DNA of 28,672 nt from Isohypsibius dastychi. Lineage: Eukaryota; Tardigrada; Eutardigrada; Parachela; Isohypsibiidae. Each line of letters opens with the position of its first letter. The stretch's first letter is position 1. Location of the stretch: positions 1 to 28,672 of the forward strand of contig JAQIWT010000205.1 in assembly GCA_034696485.1 (NCBI GenBank), in the 5' to 3' direction. The translations under genes were made by a program, and so were the position numbers. This document shows positions 11,511-20,329 of the stretch, one piece after another. The notes under the pieces were generated by a model. That model was given only the letters and a program-made list of their open reading frames with translations, was not told the origin of the DNA and ran no database searches.

Positions 11511-12586
11511 CTATTCCTCTTCCTCTTCTTCTTCCTCGTCGTCCTCATCTTCCTCGTGCTAAAAAGATGAAAAAAATAAAATAACGACCCACCATTAAAA
11601 CTCTAGGAGAAAACTATAGCCGAATTTCCAGGAATTTTCGCAAATAAGAAACTAGATTCGACCGGTAACGGCAAAACATGCGGAAAGCACGTTTTGCGAT
11701 AAAAAAGTCAATATGATTGGTAACTCACGTGAACAGGCTGAGGGATTCTTGAAGTACCGTCCCGTCCAGGACCTCCGGCCTTGTAAATTTTCTGCTCCTG
11801 GAAGTAGAAAAATAATTGTCAGAAACACCGTGCAACAGCAGAAATCATTTGAACAGAAAACAACGAGACGGTCACGAAGAACCGCAATTGAAATCCGAAA
11901 ACGTTGGCGACGAGGCAAATTTTATCTTACCTTCTCATATCGCTCCTTGTCTTTCGCAGCCTGTTGTTCATATCGAGCTTTCTGTTCAGGTTTGACCAGC
12001 GCCCATCGATGTCCGAGTTCTTTGGCAATTTCGGACACTGAGTTGGTGTTGTTCAACGCTGCCTTGACTCTCGGGCGCTCCTCCGCACAGAAGAAGAAAA
12101 ATGCCGATCTAAAAACCAAAACACGAACTTCAACGCTATGCTAGCAAGTACAGCTTCACTGAACCTTACAGCGAACGTTTTGGAGCATTTGGGTCCTTCT
12201 TTCCTCGTTTACGTTTTCCCTCACCAGGTGCTGGAGTGTAGTTTGCCATTTCTGCTTGATGGCGACGTTTATCTCCAGCAGCCATATCGTTGTATCGCTT
12301 TTTCGTTCTTTCATCCATTACCTGTCGAAACCGAAAAGATGTATTTGCAACTTCACCCCAGAACGCAAGTACAGCAATGCAGTCACGCTCTTGAATCATC
12401 AGAACCACACTCTTTTCTGGAGATAACTCTCACCTTCCATTTTTCGGAGCAGGATTTGCTGAATTCTGAGAAGTTGACGGAGCCGTTGGGGTTCTTCTGC
12501 TTGAGCTCCTCACGGTATGTTTGAAGAAAGTACGCATAAGCTGACATCTTCCCACGGGGTTTTGAGCTGTCCTTATTTCTGACCAT
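11511..12586 (-). CDS. HMGB: HMGB-type chromatin protein with two HMG boxes
   Basis: Five coding exons: 12434-12586, 12170-12321, 11931-12108, 11729-11797, 11511-11558. All are in phase and give 199 aa. Box A (about 9-80) starts [19 protein letters not shown]. Box B (about 97-165) holds [18 protein letters not shown] and [16 protein letters not shown] basic linker [14 protein letters not shown] lies between them. The last exon encodes a tail of almost pure Asp/Glu ([11 protein letters not shown]...) before the stop. This is the HMGB1/2 architecture; such proteins bind and bend DNA without sequence specificity in nuclei and assist chromatin remodelling and transcription. A glycine-rich segment ([13 protein letters not shown], from the 69-nt exon) joins box B to the acidic tail. 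The start ATG precedes [11 protein letters not shown], as in other HMGB proteins. Confidence 0.95.
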
Positions 12587-13087
12587 GATTGCGATGCAGA
12601 TCTGGAAGAGAAATTGCTAAAATAATTTAATGAGAACAAACACGTTGTTGGACTGAGTTCAGCACTTCTACAGGGTAGGGTGCACACCTCCCCATGAATC
12701 TAACATCACAAACATACTTCTTGAACCTTATCTCTTCTTCCAAATCCACAAGAACGACACTGCTGAGTGAGATAAATCGCGTGTTCGGAATAAAAATTAA
12801 ATTTGCAAACCAGATCAAATCAAACCAATTCGAAAACAAGAAATTGCGCGGAGAAAGGGCTGACGCACGGCCATAGTTGCCTGCTCACGTCAACCCTGTT
12901 GATGGTCTTAGGATACCCGCTACCACTTCAGTATCCAAAAGTACAGTACAGCTGGGCGTTCTTTCTCCTCGATTCGTTATTTCTTTCTCCTCACCCCATC
13001 AGTAACTTTGAATTCAAATTTAAAAATTTATGTCCAAATTTGAGATTGAGTGTGTCGGATTTTTGTTGCCACATTTAACAAGTAAAG
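12587..13087. other. Upstream region of HMGB
   Basis: This 500-bp interval should hold the HMGB promoter and 5' UTR (minus strand) and, if the gene at 13088 is real, that gene's promoter too. No coding signal, repeat or defensible promoter motif is visible. Confidence 0.4.
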
Positions 13088-13668
13088 ATGCCAGGTGAGG
13101 TTTGTCGTGCGGATCTCATTTACGGTTACCATTATCTTAGTTACCAGATGACCAGTCCGCGTTTCGGTGGCTGACCTGAGGTCTTCTCGTCAGCAAGGAT
13201 ACTATTGAGCTCTGACTCTAATTCCTGTTTCTAACAGTAGCCAGAATTATGGAAAGAAAATCTCTCGAAACTCTTGTTAGAACTCCAGATCCACCAAGTA
13301 CGAATTTGTGTTGTAGAACCTAACCAAGCTCTCGGCTTAAAATTTCAGCCTCCACTCATTCACTGGCTGCGGTTTCCGGCAAATCGGGTCGCGTAACAAA
13401 AGCAGTAGCGATCCGATTCAGCGTTGTTCGCTTCGAACCGGTGATTATTTAACAAAGTAACGCACATCGCAAAAAGAAGTAACAACAGCACCGGAACTGC
13501 CTCATCGAGAAGGACAAATATCAAGTTACCATAATCAAAAAGAAACACACGTTTAATGATAAACTTACTTGCTTTTCGGAAGACGTTCCGGTAAAAAATG
13601 GGTTGGACCTTTTTCCGGCAAAGCGGGCTTTTGCAAACGTACACAGCTTTTGCCCGTTAATAATGTGA
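13088..13668 (+). CDS. Tentative small multi-exon gene, unknown product
   Basis: A short chain of splice sites in phase suggests a gene: exon 13088-13094 (ATG plus 4 nt, donor gtgagg), exon 13238-13297 (acceptor tttctaacag, donor gtacga), then 13349 onward (acceptor aatttcag). Reading on gives MPVARIMERKSLETLVRTPD and a basic Ser/Val-rich segment, and stops at 13450-13452 (56 aa). Alternatively a donor at 13441 joins an acceptor before 13489 (48-bp intron), and the frame runs to a stop at 13666-13668, about 113 aa. I recognise no family. The 7-nt first exon and the weak pyrimidine tract before 13489 are the main doubts. Intron sizes (143, 51 and 48 bp) fit or nearly fit this genome. It may be spurious. 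Confidence 0.27.
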
Positions 13669-15563
13669 ATGTACGTTGAAAAGCCTAGACTGGTTAAGCT
13701 TCTATCTGTTCGATAAAGGCTGTGTTTCTCATTGACATGCTATATGCAGTGTGGGTTGATACCATACGGCAGTTGCTTTGTGTATTGCCTTCGTTTCCGC
13801 TGCCTAGGCTCTGCCATAAGCGAGAGCTTGTTCAAGGAAAAAGCTATCGGCTTTACTCGTTCTGCAAGCCTTTCTTCGATCTATTGCTTGCTGCCTATCT
13901 GATGGCTTATGGAATGGAATGGCAGGCAGCCACCAGCACTTCACCAACGACGCAGTTTGAAACGATTTTGCCTTGCCCGGCTTGAGTCAAGCTGGTGTGT
14001 ATTCTGCCGGCTGGATGTGATGGATGGCTGACGAATATCACGTGTAGCATGATTCAAAATACGAATAATATCATGAGGGTGACCTTTAAAAATATGCTTT
14101 TTGTAATGAATTTGAACATTCATAATTGGGATAGTGTTTCAGCTGATTTTATCACGTATTAAATTGTGATTGTTGATCCAATTAAGTCAATACAGCATTC
14201 ATTTTAATACTGTATTTATTCAGATGGTGCGCATTGAATTTTTTATATTTGTTAATGTTCTAACGTCTTGGAGACTGGTATGCTACATGATATGAACCTG
14301 TTTACTAAATACTTTCTTGAGCCTATCACGAGCGGAAAATAATTTTAAACTATGAATTGTTGTTTAACAAAATACACACAAAATTGAAATTTCATTATCT
14401 CGAAATAATTTCTGTAATGGTAAATTTACCGTGAAGTCTATAAGATTACCGATCACAATAATCAATTCATGCTATGGAAAATGAAAAATAAATATTTAAT
14501 CAGTCTGAAGTTTTGAGTTTTTAATTTGTTTCTTTGTTGAAACCGTCTAAATCATTTAAATAAAAGCGTTCACAAACAACACGTTAAAACATTATAATTG
14601 GCTATTCAAAAATGGGAAAAAGAACCAATATATCATAGATAAAAAATTGGTCATTTCGTATTACTTTTATAAATAGATTTGGCGATTATTCACCTAGTAT
14701 TACAGTCTAAATATTGAGAAATATACGAATTTCCGTTCGTGTTTTGTAACAGAAAATGCTAGCGATGAAATAGGCAATCCAGTACAAATTATGCGTAACA
14801 GTTTTGCTGAAATGATAAGAAATCAGTTAAGAAATCATTCATAAATCTCACTGTTTAATATTTTTTAACAAATATAAATAACATTAAGGTAAATTAAATT
14901 GCAGTTGGAATAAATTCAGTAATTCAAGTTCAATAACTTACTAAATGTCGTACTAAATGAATCGACCGGCTTCAGCAGCACCAATGTTTTACAGAACTTT
15001 ATTGTTAATCCCGAATATGATACCGCGCTTTTAAATTATATGGCTGCGGAAAACACGGATAACCAAGGCGCTGCTGCCGCCAGTGCCGCGTGCAAGCTAG
15101 GCAGCTTACAGCATTTATGGATTGCTGGTAGAACGCTGCCCTAGTTTACCATGCAGTACAGTATGACGAGCAAGCCATAATGATCGTTAGTCATATCACA
15201 TGCCATTTTATTCTGAAAAACAGCCAGCACACATGATGCCACTTAATGGATTTGCGAGAGTACCCTTGGTATTTCCGATATGGTAACGCAAGATAAATGT
15301 TGATTACGGAATATTTCAAAATTTCTGTATTAGCACTTTAAATTTCACTGTAAATTTCTGTATAGCACTTTAATTAGTTTGAAATGAACATCACAACTGA
15401 GAACGATGTAATTCATTTCTGTCATGTCAGAGCAGGTAGAAGTGATTCAGATGAAAATCTTAAAAAATTCCGTGCGCAGGTGGATGCATTACCCAGGTGG
15501 AGCCAGTTCACAAAAAAACAATTTTACCACGGTTCTGCTCTATTTTTTCACAGTAGGGATAGC
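13669..15563. other. AT-rich gene-poor interval
   Basis: This is the longest stretch without a supportable gene. It is visibly AT-rich from about 14050 to 15000, with slightly GC-richer patches near 13760-14020 and 15040-15180. Open frames here (for example 13722-13985 and 15384-15596) have no domain or splice support. I saw no terminal inverted repeats, transposase fragments or tRNA. Confidence 0.5.
15319..15372. repeat. Short imperfect direct repeat
   Basis: AAATTTCTGTATTAGCACTT at 15319 recurs as AAATTTCTGTATAGCACTTT at about 15352. The second copy lacks one T, and the repeat period is 33 bp. It is probably a local duplication in non-coding DNA. Confidence 0.6.
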
Positions 15564-15569
15564 TTTATT
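15564..15569 (-). terminator. Polyadenylation signal of the gustatory-receptor-like gene
   Basis: AATAAA on the minus strand (TTTATT on plus), 70 nt past the stop codon at 15639-15641. Confidence 0.5.
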
Positions 15570-15638
15570 TTTAATGTTGTTAAGCTCAAGAAATGAATAA
15601 CAGAAATAATATTTAAACTGTCATAAATCCAGGATTCA

Positions 15639-17104
15639 TTATCCATGCCGGCTGTCGTTAAAAAATACTACTGGATACGAAAGGTCAAGCGATGTTTGTG
15701 GCGGCGGCTGCGCAATGCCATTGATAATGACAAAATATGTTGCGAATAATCCCGTTAACTAAAGAAAAACATTGCCGTCGAACAAAGTTTCAAGAAGACC
15801 TAATTTTTCACCGTCAGAATAAATCGTTTGTCCAGGGAGAACAGCCCATATCCGGTGATTGTAACCGGGCAATCGCGAAGTCTGTCCAGTGTTGCCCTGA
15901 GTTCTTTTCGAGTTGAGTTGCTCAAAAAATCCTGTTCGTAAATGCTGTGGATAATCGAAACAATGGAATGCGCCTACATATCAGCCAGTAAAATTAAATA
16001 TCCGTAGTGCCGTATGCTGGATGATATTTGTATTAAATAATTTACCTTGTGGTTGAGATAAACACCGGAGAATATCCGGTAAAACAGAAGCAGCTCGACG
16101 GTGAAGCAGTAAACCATGTAAATCGAGAAATCGTTTGAATTCCTTGTCAAAATGACGCCAATGTCAATTTCAAGTTCGCTGTTCCATAAATAACTGACTA
16201 GAAAAGTCGCTGCAATAATTTCCGATGAAGTAAAGAAAAACGTAATGGGATGAAATATCCGGTTGAATTTATAGACGTTTCTCGACAAAGCGGAATGTTG
16301 CCGTAGTAAGCAGACCAACTTCCGATTAGATTCTTTCGCGCAAGATTGTTGATCTGCGACTATCTTACGAATATTTTCGTTGATAGTTTCGAAAAATATT
16401 CCACTTGTCAAAGACATCACCCCTAACGCCACCAAACTAGTTTTTCGAATCATAATATTGGAAGACACAGCGATGCCATCCAGCAGGCCTGCACAAAATG
16501 TCGGGATGTCGTAGCCAAAAAACGGGCCATATTTTGGTGAGCCAGATATTTTAAAGCAGAATAAAATAAAAATATTCAGTGGAGTCAGCAGAATAGAGCA
16601 TCCAGTAAATTTATACGTTTTCTTTAAAAATTCGCTTTCGGAGGAAGTTGATTGGAAATCTGCCAGCTCGTTCCATGTTGAAACTAAGGTCCGACTGCTT
16701 ACGCAGAATAAAGGAATGACAATAATTGCAGACAGATAAAACTGGATGAAATTGAACACTTGCATACTGACCACAGTTCGTCTATCCAGTTGGGATATTG
16801 TGACAAAATATAAGTAGATAAAATGTGATACGGTGAGACAGAATAAAGTAACGTAAAAAGATGAAAGCAACAGTTGTCGTTTGCGCAAACGTGACGGTTT
16901 TTCATGGCGTGGCCACGGAAAAAGGCCAAATAGTTTCAGGGCTTTGGTGTATAATTGGGGATAGCTATCCATGAAATAAATGTTCTCTTCACTGGCTAGT
17001 TTCATTGACATCATGCCAGCCATCTTTCCGAAAAATACGTTGGAAACCAAATTTGCGCGGAGGATAATGAGTACCGTTCCTTTTGGGCAGATGGTTTTAA
17101 TCAT
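15639..17104 (-). CDS. Gustatory-receptor-like seven-transmembrane protein
   Basis: Three exons: 16046-17104, 15812-15973 and 15639-15758, with introns of 72 and 53 bp, both phase 0, giving 446 aa. Reading straight through the first donor (after NHK) reaches a stop inside the intron, so splicing is needed. Hydrophobic segments follow the insect chemoreceptor layout, with an intracellular N-terminus expected. The C-terminal part carries the family hallmark: CPVTITGYGLFSLDKRFILT then LTGLFATYFVIIN, which corresponds to the Gr signature of a TY pair in TM7 (Thr414-Tyr415). The usual glutamine-phenylalanine five residues further on is missing, and a proline-rich tail follows. Gr proteins form ligand-gated cation channels in chemosensory neurons, but in non-insects they can have other roles. 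The start is the first in-frame ATG after a stop; an upstream exon cannot be excluded. Confidence 0.75.
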
Positions 17105-17602
17105 TTCCTTGTTTGCCAAAGACCTATCAAATTAAGTAAACTCTAAACTTCTGCGAACTGACGCACCTCATTTACTCAAGGGAGCCACGGGATTAGCGAA
17201 ACATCGCGTGAAGTGGAACTCAGTCGGAACGGAAAAGGTCACCACTTACTTTCACTATGTATTATGCTTCGAAGTTTAATCGTATTGCAAAAATCGAGAC
17301 GAAATAAATTTAGAGCCATGTGAATATCAGTAAAAACCACGGGGGTCATGAATTCAATCTGGAAATAGATTTCCATCGAACAGTTTGTCTGTTGATAGTG
17401 AATCAGTGGACAAACACTAAAACATATTTTGCGGCATTTCTCAATTTATTACTTTGATACTTTTTGGCCATTCTGATTTCCCAGTAAGTCTCATATGTTT
17501 GAAAATTTGTTCAAAACCCGAGACACAAATGAACATTTTCGAATAAGTAAGTTTTATGCAGAGAAACAAAATCGCTCGAGACGCAAAGCAAAAACAGACT
17601 TA
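17105..17602. other. Intergenic region upstream of the gustatory-receptor-like gene
   Basis: About 500 bp between the start of the Gr-like gene and the stop of the next minus-strand gene. It must contain the Gr-like promoter and the 3' UTR of the tetraspan gene. No canonical polyadenylation hexamer was found just beyond the tetraspan stop. Nothing else is recognisable. Confidence 0.4.
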
Positions 17603-18493
17603 TTAAAAGTTTGTTCGTGCAACTTCCACCTTCTTTCTCGGCGTAAACCGAAACAAGACCACACCGGCAATGCAGATTAAAATTTTCAGTGTACAAAGCG
17701 CCATCATTACTGGCGCAAGGACCTGTTTGATTGCCTGAGCGCTGCAATGAGGAGGCTGGTTCCACATGTACGTCTGCGGCCAGTACCACTGTAAGCAATC
17801 GGAGAAAAGGTCACCATAAGTCGGATCGTTGACGTACCAGTGAGCCCTTAAAGCCAGGTATGCAATCCCCAACGCGATGATTAGAGCATTCGTGATGATT
17901 GCAATATAGTGGAGACACCGGGACGATTGAAAATACCATGATGCAATGAGGATCATTCCGAGTAACATATCGAACCCTCCAAGCCAAGCTCCGCTCTTGA
18001 AGTAATCTTCTGCGGTGTCATGGGAATCAAACACAACTGTTGATATTTCCACTGCAACAAAACAGTTTGTGGTGATATCGTGGAAAAAAATGAACGGCAA
18101 ATGTTTACGAAATGAATGTGCTCAGATTAGTTTTCTTGAAAACCACAAAAGCTGGGGAATGAATTATTCTTGGTGGTCAAAAGCCCACGACACCATACGT
18201 AATTATCGTACACGAATATTTGTACGAATATCTATTATCGTATGCGAATATTTATATGCGAGTATTTTCGTACATAAATGCGAATTCGACTGTTCAGAGT
18301 GAACGACCAAATAACTATACTGGGGAAGAAAGATGAATCGCAAAACAGGGTCATTTACATAGAGTGTAATAAAATTTGAATTTCCAGAAAAGTAAAAACT
18401 GTGTTTACCTCCGATTTGACATCCAATTTGAAGCAGTCCAATCACAATTACCGCGAAACCAAACGAAAATTTCAGTCGATTAGGAGAAGCCAT
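17603..18493 (-). CDS. Four-transmembrane protein, possibly CD20/MS4A-like or MARVEL-like
   Basis: Exons 18409-18493 and 17603-18051 are split by a 357-bp intron (donor gtaaac, acceptor gttgcag). The G|TG junction keeps phase and gives 177 aa. Hydrophobic spans lie at about 8-27, 51-69, 75-96 and 139-162. The first loop is short and acidic. The second loop (97-138) is aromatic-rich and holds two cysteines (114, 131). The tail RFTPRKKVEVARTNF is basic, as expected for a cytosolic end. The block SGAWLGGFDMLLGMILIAS before a CL pair and an asparagine in TM3 resembles the CD20/MS4A tetraspan pattern. The overall layout also fits claudin/MARVEL-like families. I would call it only a tetraspan membrane protein; the function is unknown. 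Confidence 0.65.
18205..18280. repeat. Intronic imperfect repeat of CGAATATT-like units
   Basis: Inside the intron of the tetraspan gene, related units (CGAATATTTGTA, CGAATATCTATT, CGAATATTTATA, CGAGTATTTTCG) follow one another. Copies of CGTAC at the ends and centre make parts of it near-palindromic. It looks like a decayed AT-rich satellite or a hairpin-forming stretch. Confidence 0.5.
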
Positions 18494-19557
18494 TGTTTGT
18501 GAATGCTCACTTCCAAAATGTACACCACAGTTCAGTGACAAAAGAAGCCTGAAAAGCGATGACCAAATTTATGTTTCCAGTTCGACCGTTTCTATTTTTT
18601 ACTGTTTTCCAAGCACACTTCACGAAGAGCGGTTGCTTAGATTATCTGAAAACGTTGATCATGAAACAAAACAATCATTTCAGCTGTGCTATTAATATTG
18701 GTTTGCTTGCATGTTAACCATACAATTTCGGTCAAATGTAAATGTATATCAGTACTATTGTTGTACATCACTGGAAATGTCTTGGCTTTATTGTACTGAA
18801 AACTGAAAACACAAATCCGATTACTGATGCAAAAAACGACAGATCGCTTTTTGTTTCCATTTTAAAGAACGTATTCTAAAGTAAGTCGACTAATTCCTCT
18901 GACAATCAATTCGTAAAGCTCTATCTGTCCAAGAAAATAGTCGCTCTGGATCTAATTTCAAGTAGCTAAGGGCGTTCCAAGGAGCTCATTTGCCCTTCCG
19001 TTTCCGACACGCATTTCCTGTTTCTTGACACTGCCCTTTTTGTTAGTAGTCCGGCAGCTCATCTGACACGTTGCTCTAAGTAGTTAGCCTAACTAAGAAC
19101 ATGTTTGCTGCCTTGTTTGAAATTCTGTTTCTATTTATCTAAAAGCCGTCATTAATTCTTATTTTGGAAAAAAAATTGGAAACATTCGCCCAAATCTGTT
19201 TGGTTTTATACCAAAATTATCGGTGTGTTGCCATTGATTGTTTATTTGTGATTCATGGATTACCAACACTACCGTATGATCAGTAAGTAGGTTTCGGAAG
19301 AGTTTCAATCTAAGACGTCCACATTTTGCGTTTTCTACGGTAATGTGCGTTTTGGATATCAATACTGCATATCCAGGCAGGAATGTTACTGTTTGTGACA
19401 CGATGCACAAACATTTCATTTTAGTTTGTGATTTCAAGGAAACCGATTTAAAAACAATCAAATAAAATTCATGGACGTTGCTCCTGATACTTACTGTCCA
19501 TTGTAGTTTTTAAAAGAAGCAACCGATCGCTGATTACCAAGCTGTTATTTGTCGCAG
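18494..19557. other. Divergent interval between the tetraspan and Shisa-like genes
   Basis: About 1.06 kb. It should hold the tetraspan promoter and the unresolved first exon or exons (signal peptide) of the Shisa-like gene. I looked for an ATG exon ending in phase 1 and could not settle on one: 18560 encodes a signal-like peptide but its only nearby GT is in the wrong phase, and 19256 has a strong gtaagt donor in phase but no signal peptide. Confidence 0.4.
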
Positions 19558-20111
19558 GTAATCAAAGTGACTCACGCTGCATATTCTGCAACAGCATTAA
19601 TTACTTGACTGGATTCCACAAATGCGTGGTTCTGACTTGCCCCGCATGGTCACCTGATTTTCGGGTTCCTGCGTTTTGTTGCGGCTCAGAAACTGACCGG
19701 TTCTGTTGTGAATGGAGCCACTATCTCGTCAACATTCTTGGGTCTGGAGACACTGGACTTGGGTTCGTTCTTGTTGGACCTTTATTGTTTCGCAATAACG
19801 TTGAATTCGTTGTTCTATTTAGATTTGGTATTCTGGTGGGCCTCATGATTGTAAGCTAGCGTTAATCTTCGAGATACAATAAAAACGCTTCTCTATCATG
19901 TCAGCACCGAATAACTCAATTGTCTTTTTACCCCTGTCATTTGCAGCTGTCTGCGTCAGTACTCTTCATCATCTTTTTCACACTGATCAATAGGTGCTGC
20001 ATGCGCTGGTCGACTAAGATGGAAAGGTCATCGCATTCAAGAAGAAAGAGGGAACACAGTAGGAGTCTTCGCCAGACAGGAAACGATGTTAGTCAGTGCG
20101 AGCACGGATAA
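19558..20111 (+). CDS. Shisa-like single-pass cysteine-rich membrane protein (5' end missing)
   Basis: Three exons are supported: 19558-19762 (acceptor gtcgcag), 19823-19850 and 19947-20111. The ectodomain is cysteine-rich. FCCGSETDRFCCEW (19674-19715) matches the CCG..x..RFCC core of Shisa/STMC6-type proteins (vertebrate Shisa reads YCCGTCGYRFCC). After the 60-bp intron 19763-19822 the chain enters a transmembrane helix, FGILVGLMI then LSASVLFIIFFTLINRCC, with an intron inside the helix. A short basic cytosolic tail follows, rich in Arg, Ser and His. Shisa-family proteins act at the endoplasmic reticulum or plasma membrane, with roles in receptor maturation and trafficking (Wnt, FGF and AMPA receptors in vertebrates). 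The first exon with the signal peptide was not located. The 60-bp intron has no stop in frame, so it may be retained. Confidence 0.6.
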
Positions 20112-20196
20112 ATTGGATAGTCCATTCATACATTTCTCCGGTTCTTTTGCTCAAAAAAAGTTCACTGTGTCTAGCGAGTAGTGTTTCTGTGTACAT

Positions 20197-20202
20197 TTTA
20201 TT
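20197..20202 (-). terminator. Possible polyadenylation signal of the receptor tyrosine kinase gene
   Basis: AATAAA on the minus strand (TTTATT on plus), about 130 nt beyond the kinase stop codon. It lies within 90 bp of the stop codon of the convergent Shisa-like gene. Confidence 0.45.
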
Positions 20203-20329
20203 TGCGTTTCTAATGGGAGAGCAACAATTTTTTTTACTGAATCCAGTGTTACACTGAAAAGAAATAGGTGGGGTTGTCCTCCACAGGTAAGTATACGGAA
20301 TTACGGGTGATCTAAAAAACAGCGTTTTG

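Noticed and set aside
13360-13644. Minus-strand frame with a hydrophobic leucine run resembling a membrane anchor
   Set aside because: No splice support and it overlaps the plus-strand candidate; the leucine run alone is weak evidence.
15974-16045. Read-through C-terminus of the gustatory-like receptor ending LILLADM
   Set aside because: It follows a GTAAAT donor and ends in the TAG of the acceptor. Splicing instead yields the conserved Gr C-terminal exons.
18560-18640. Signal-peptide-like start as first exon of the Shisa-like gene
   Set aside because: The only nearby GT donor leaves phase 0, but the next exon needs phase 1.
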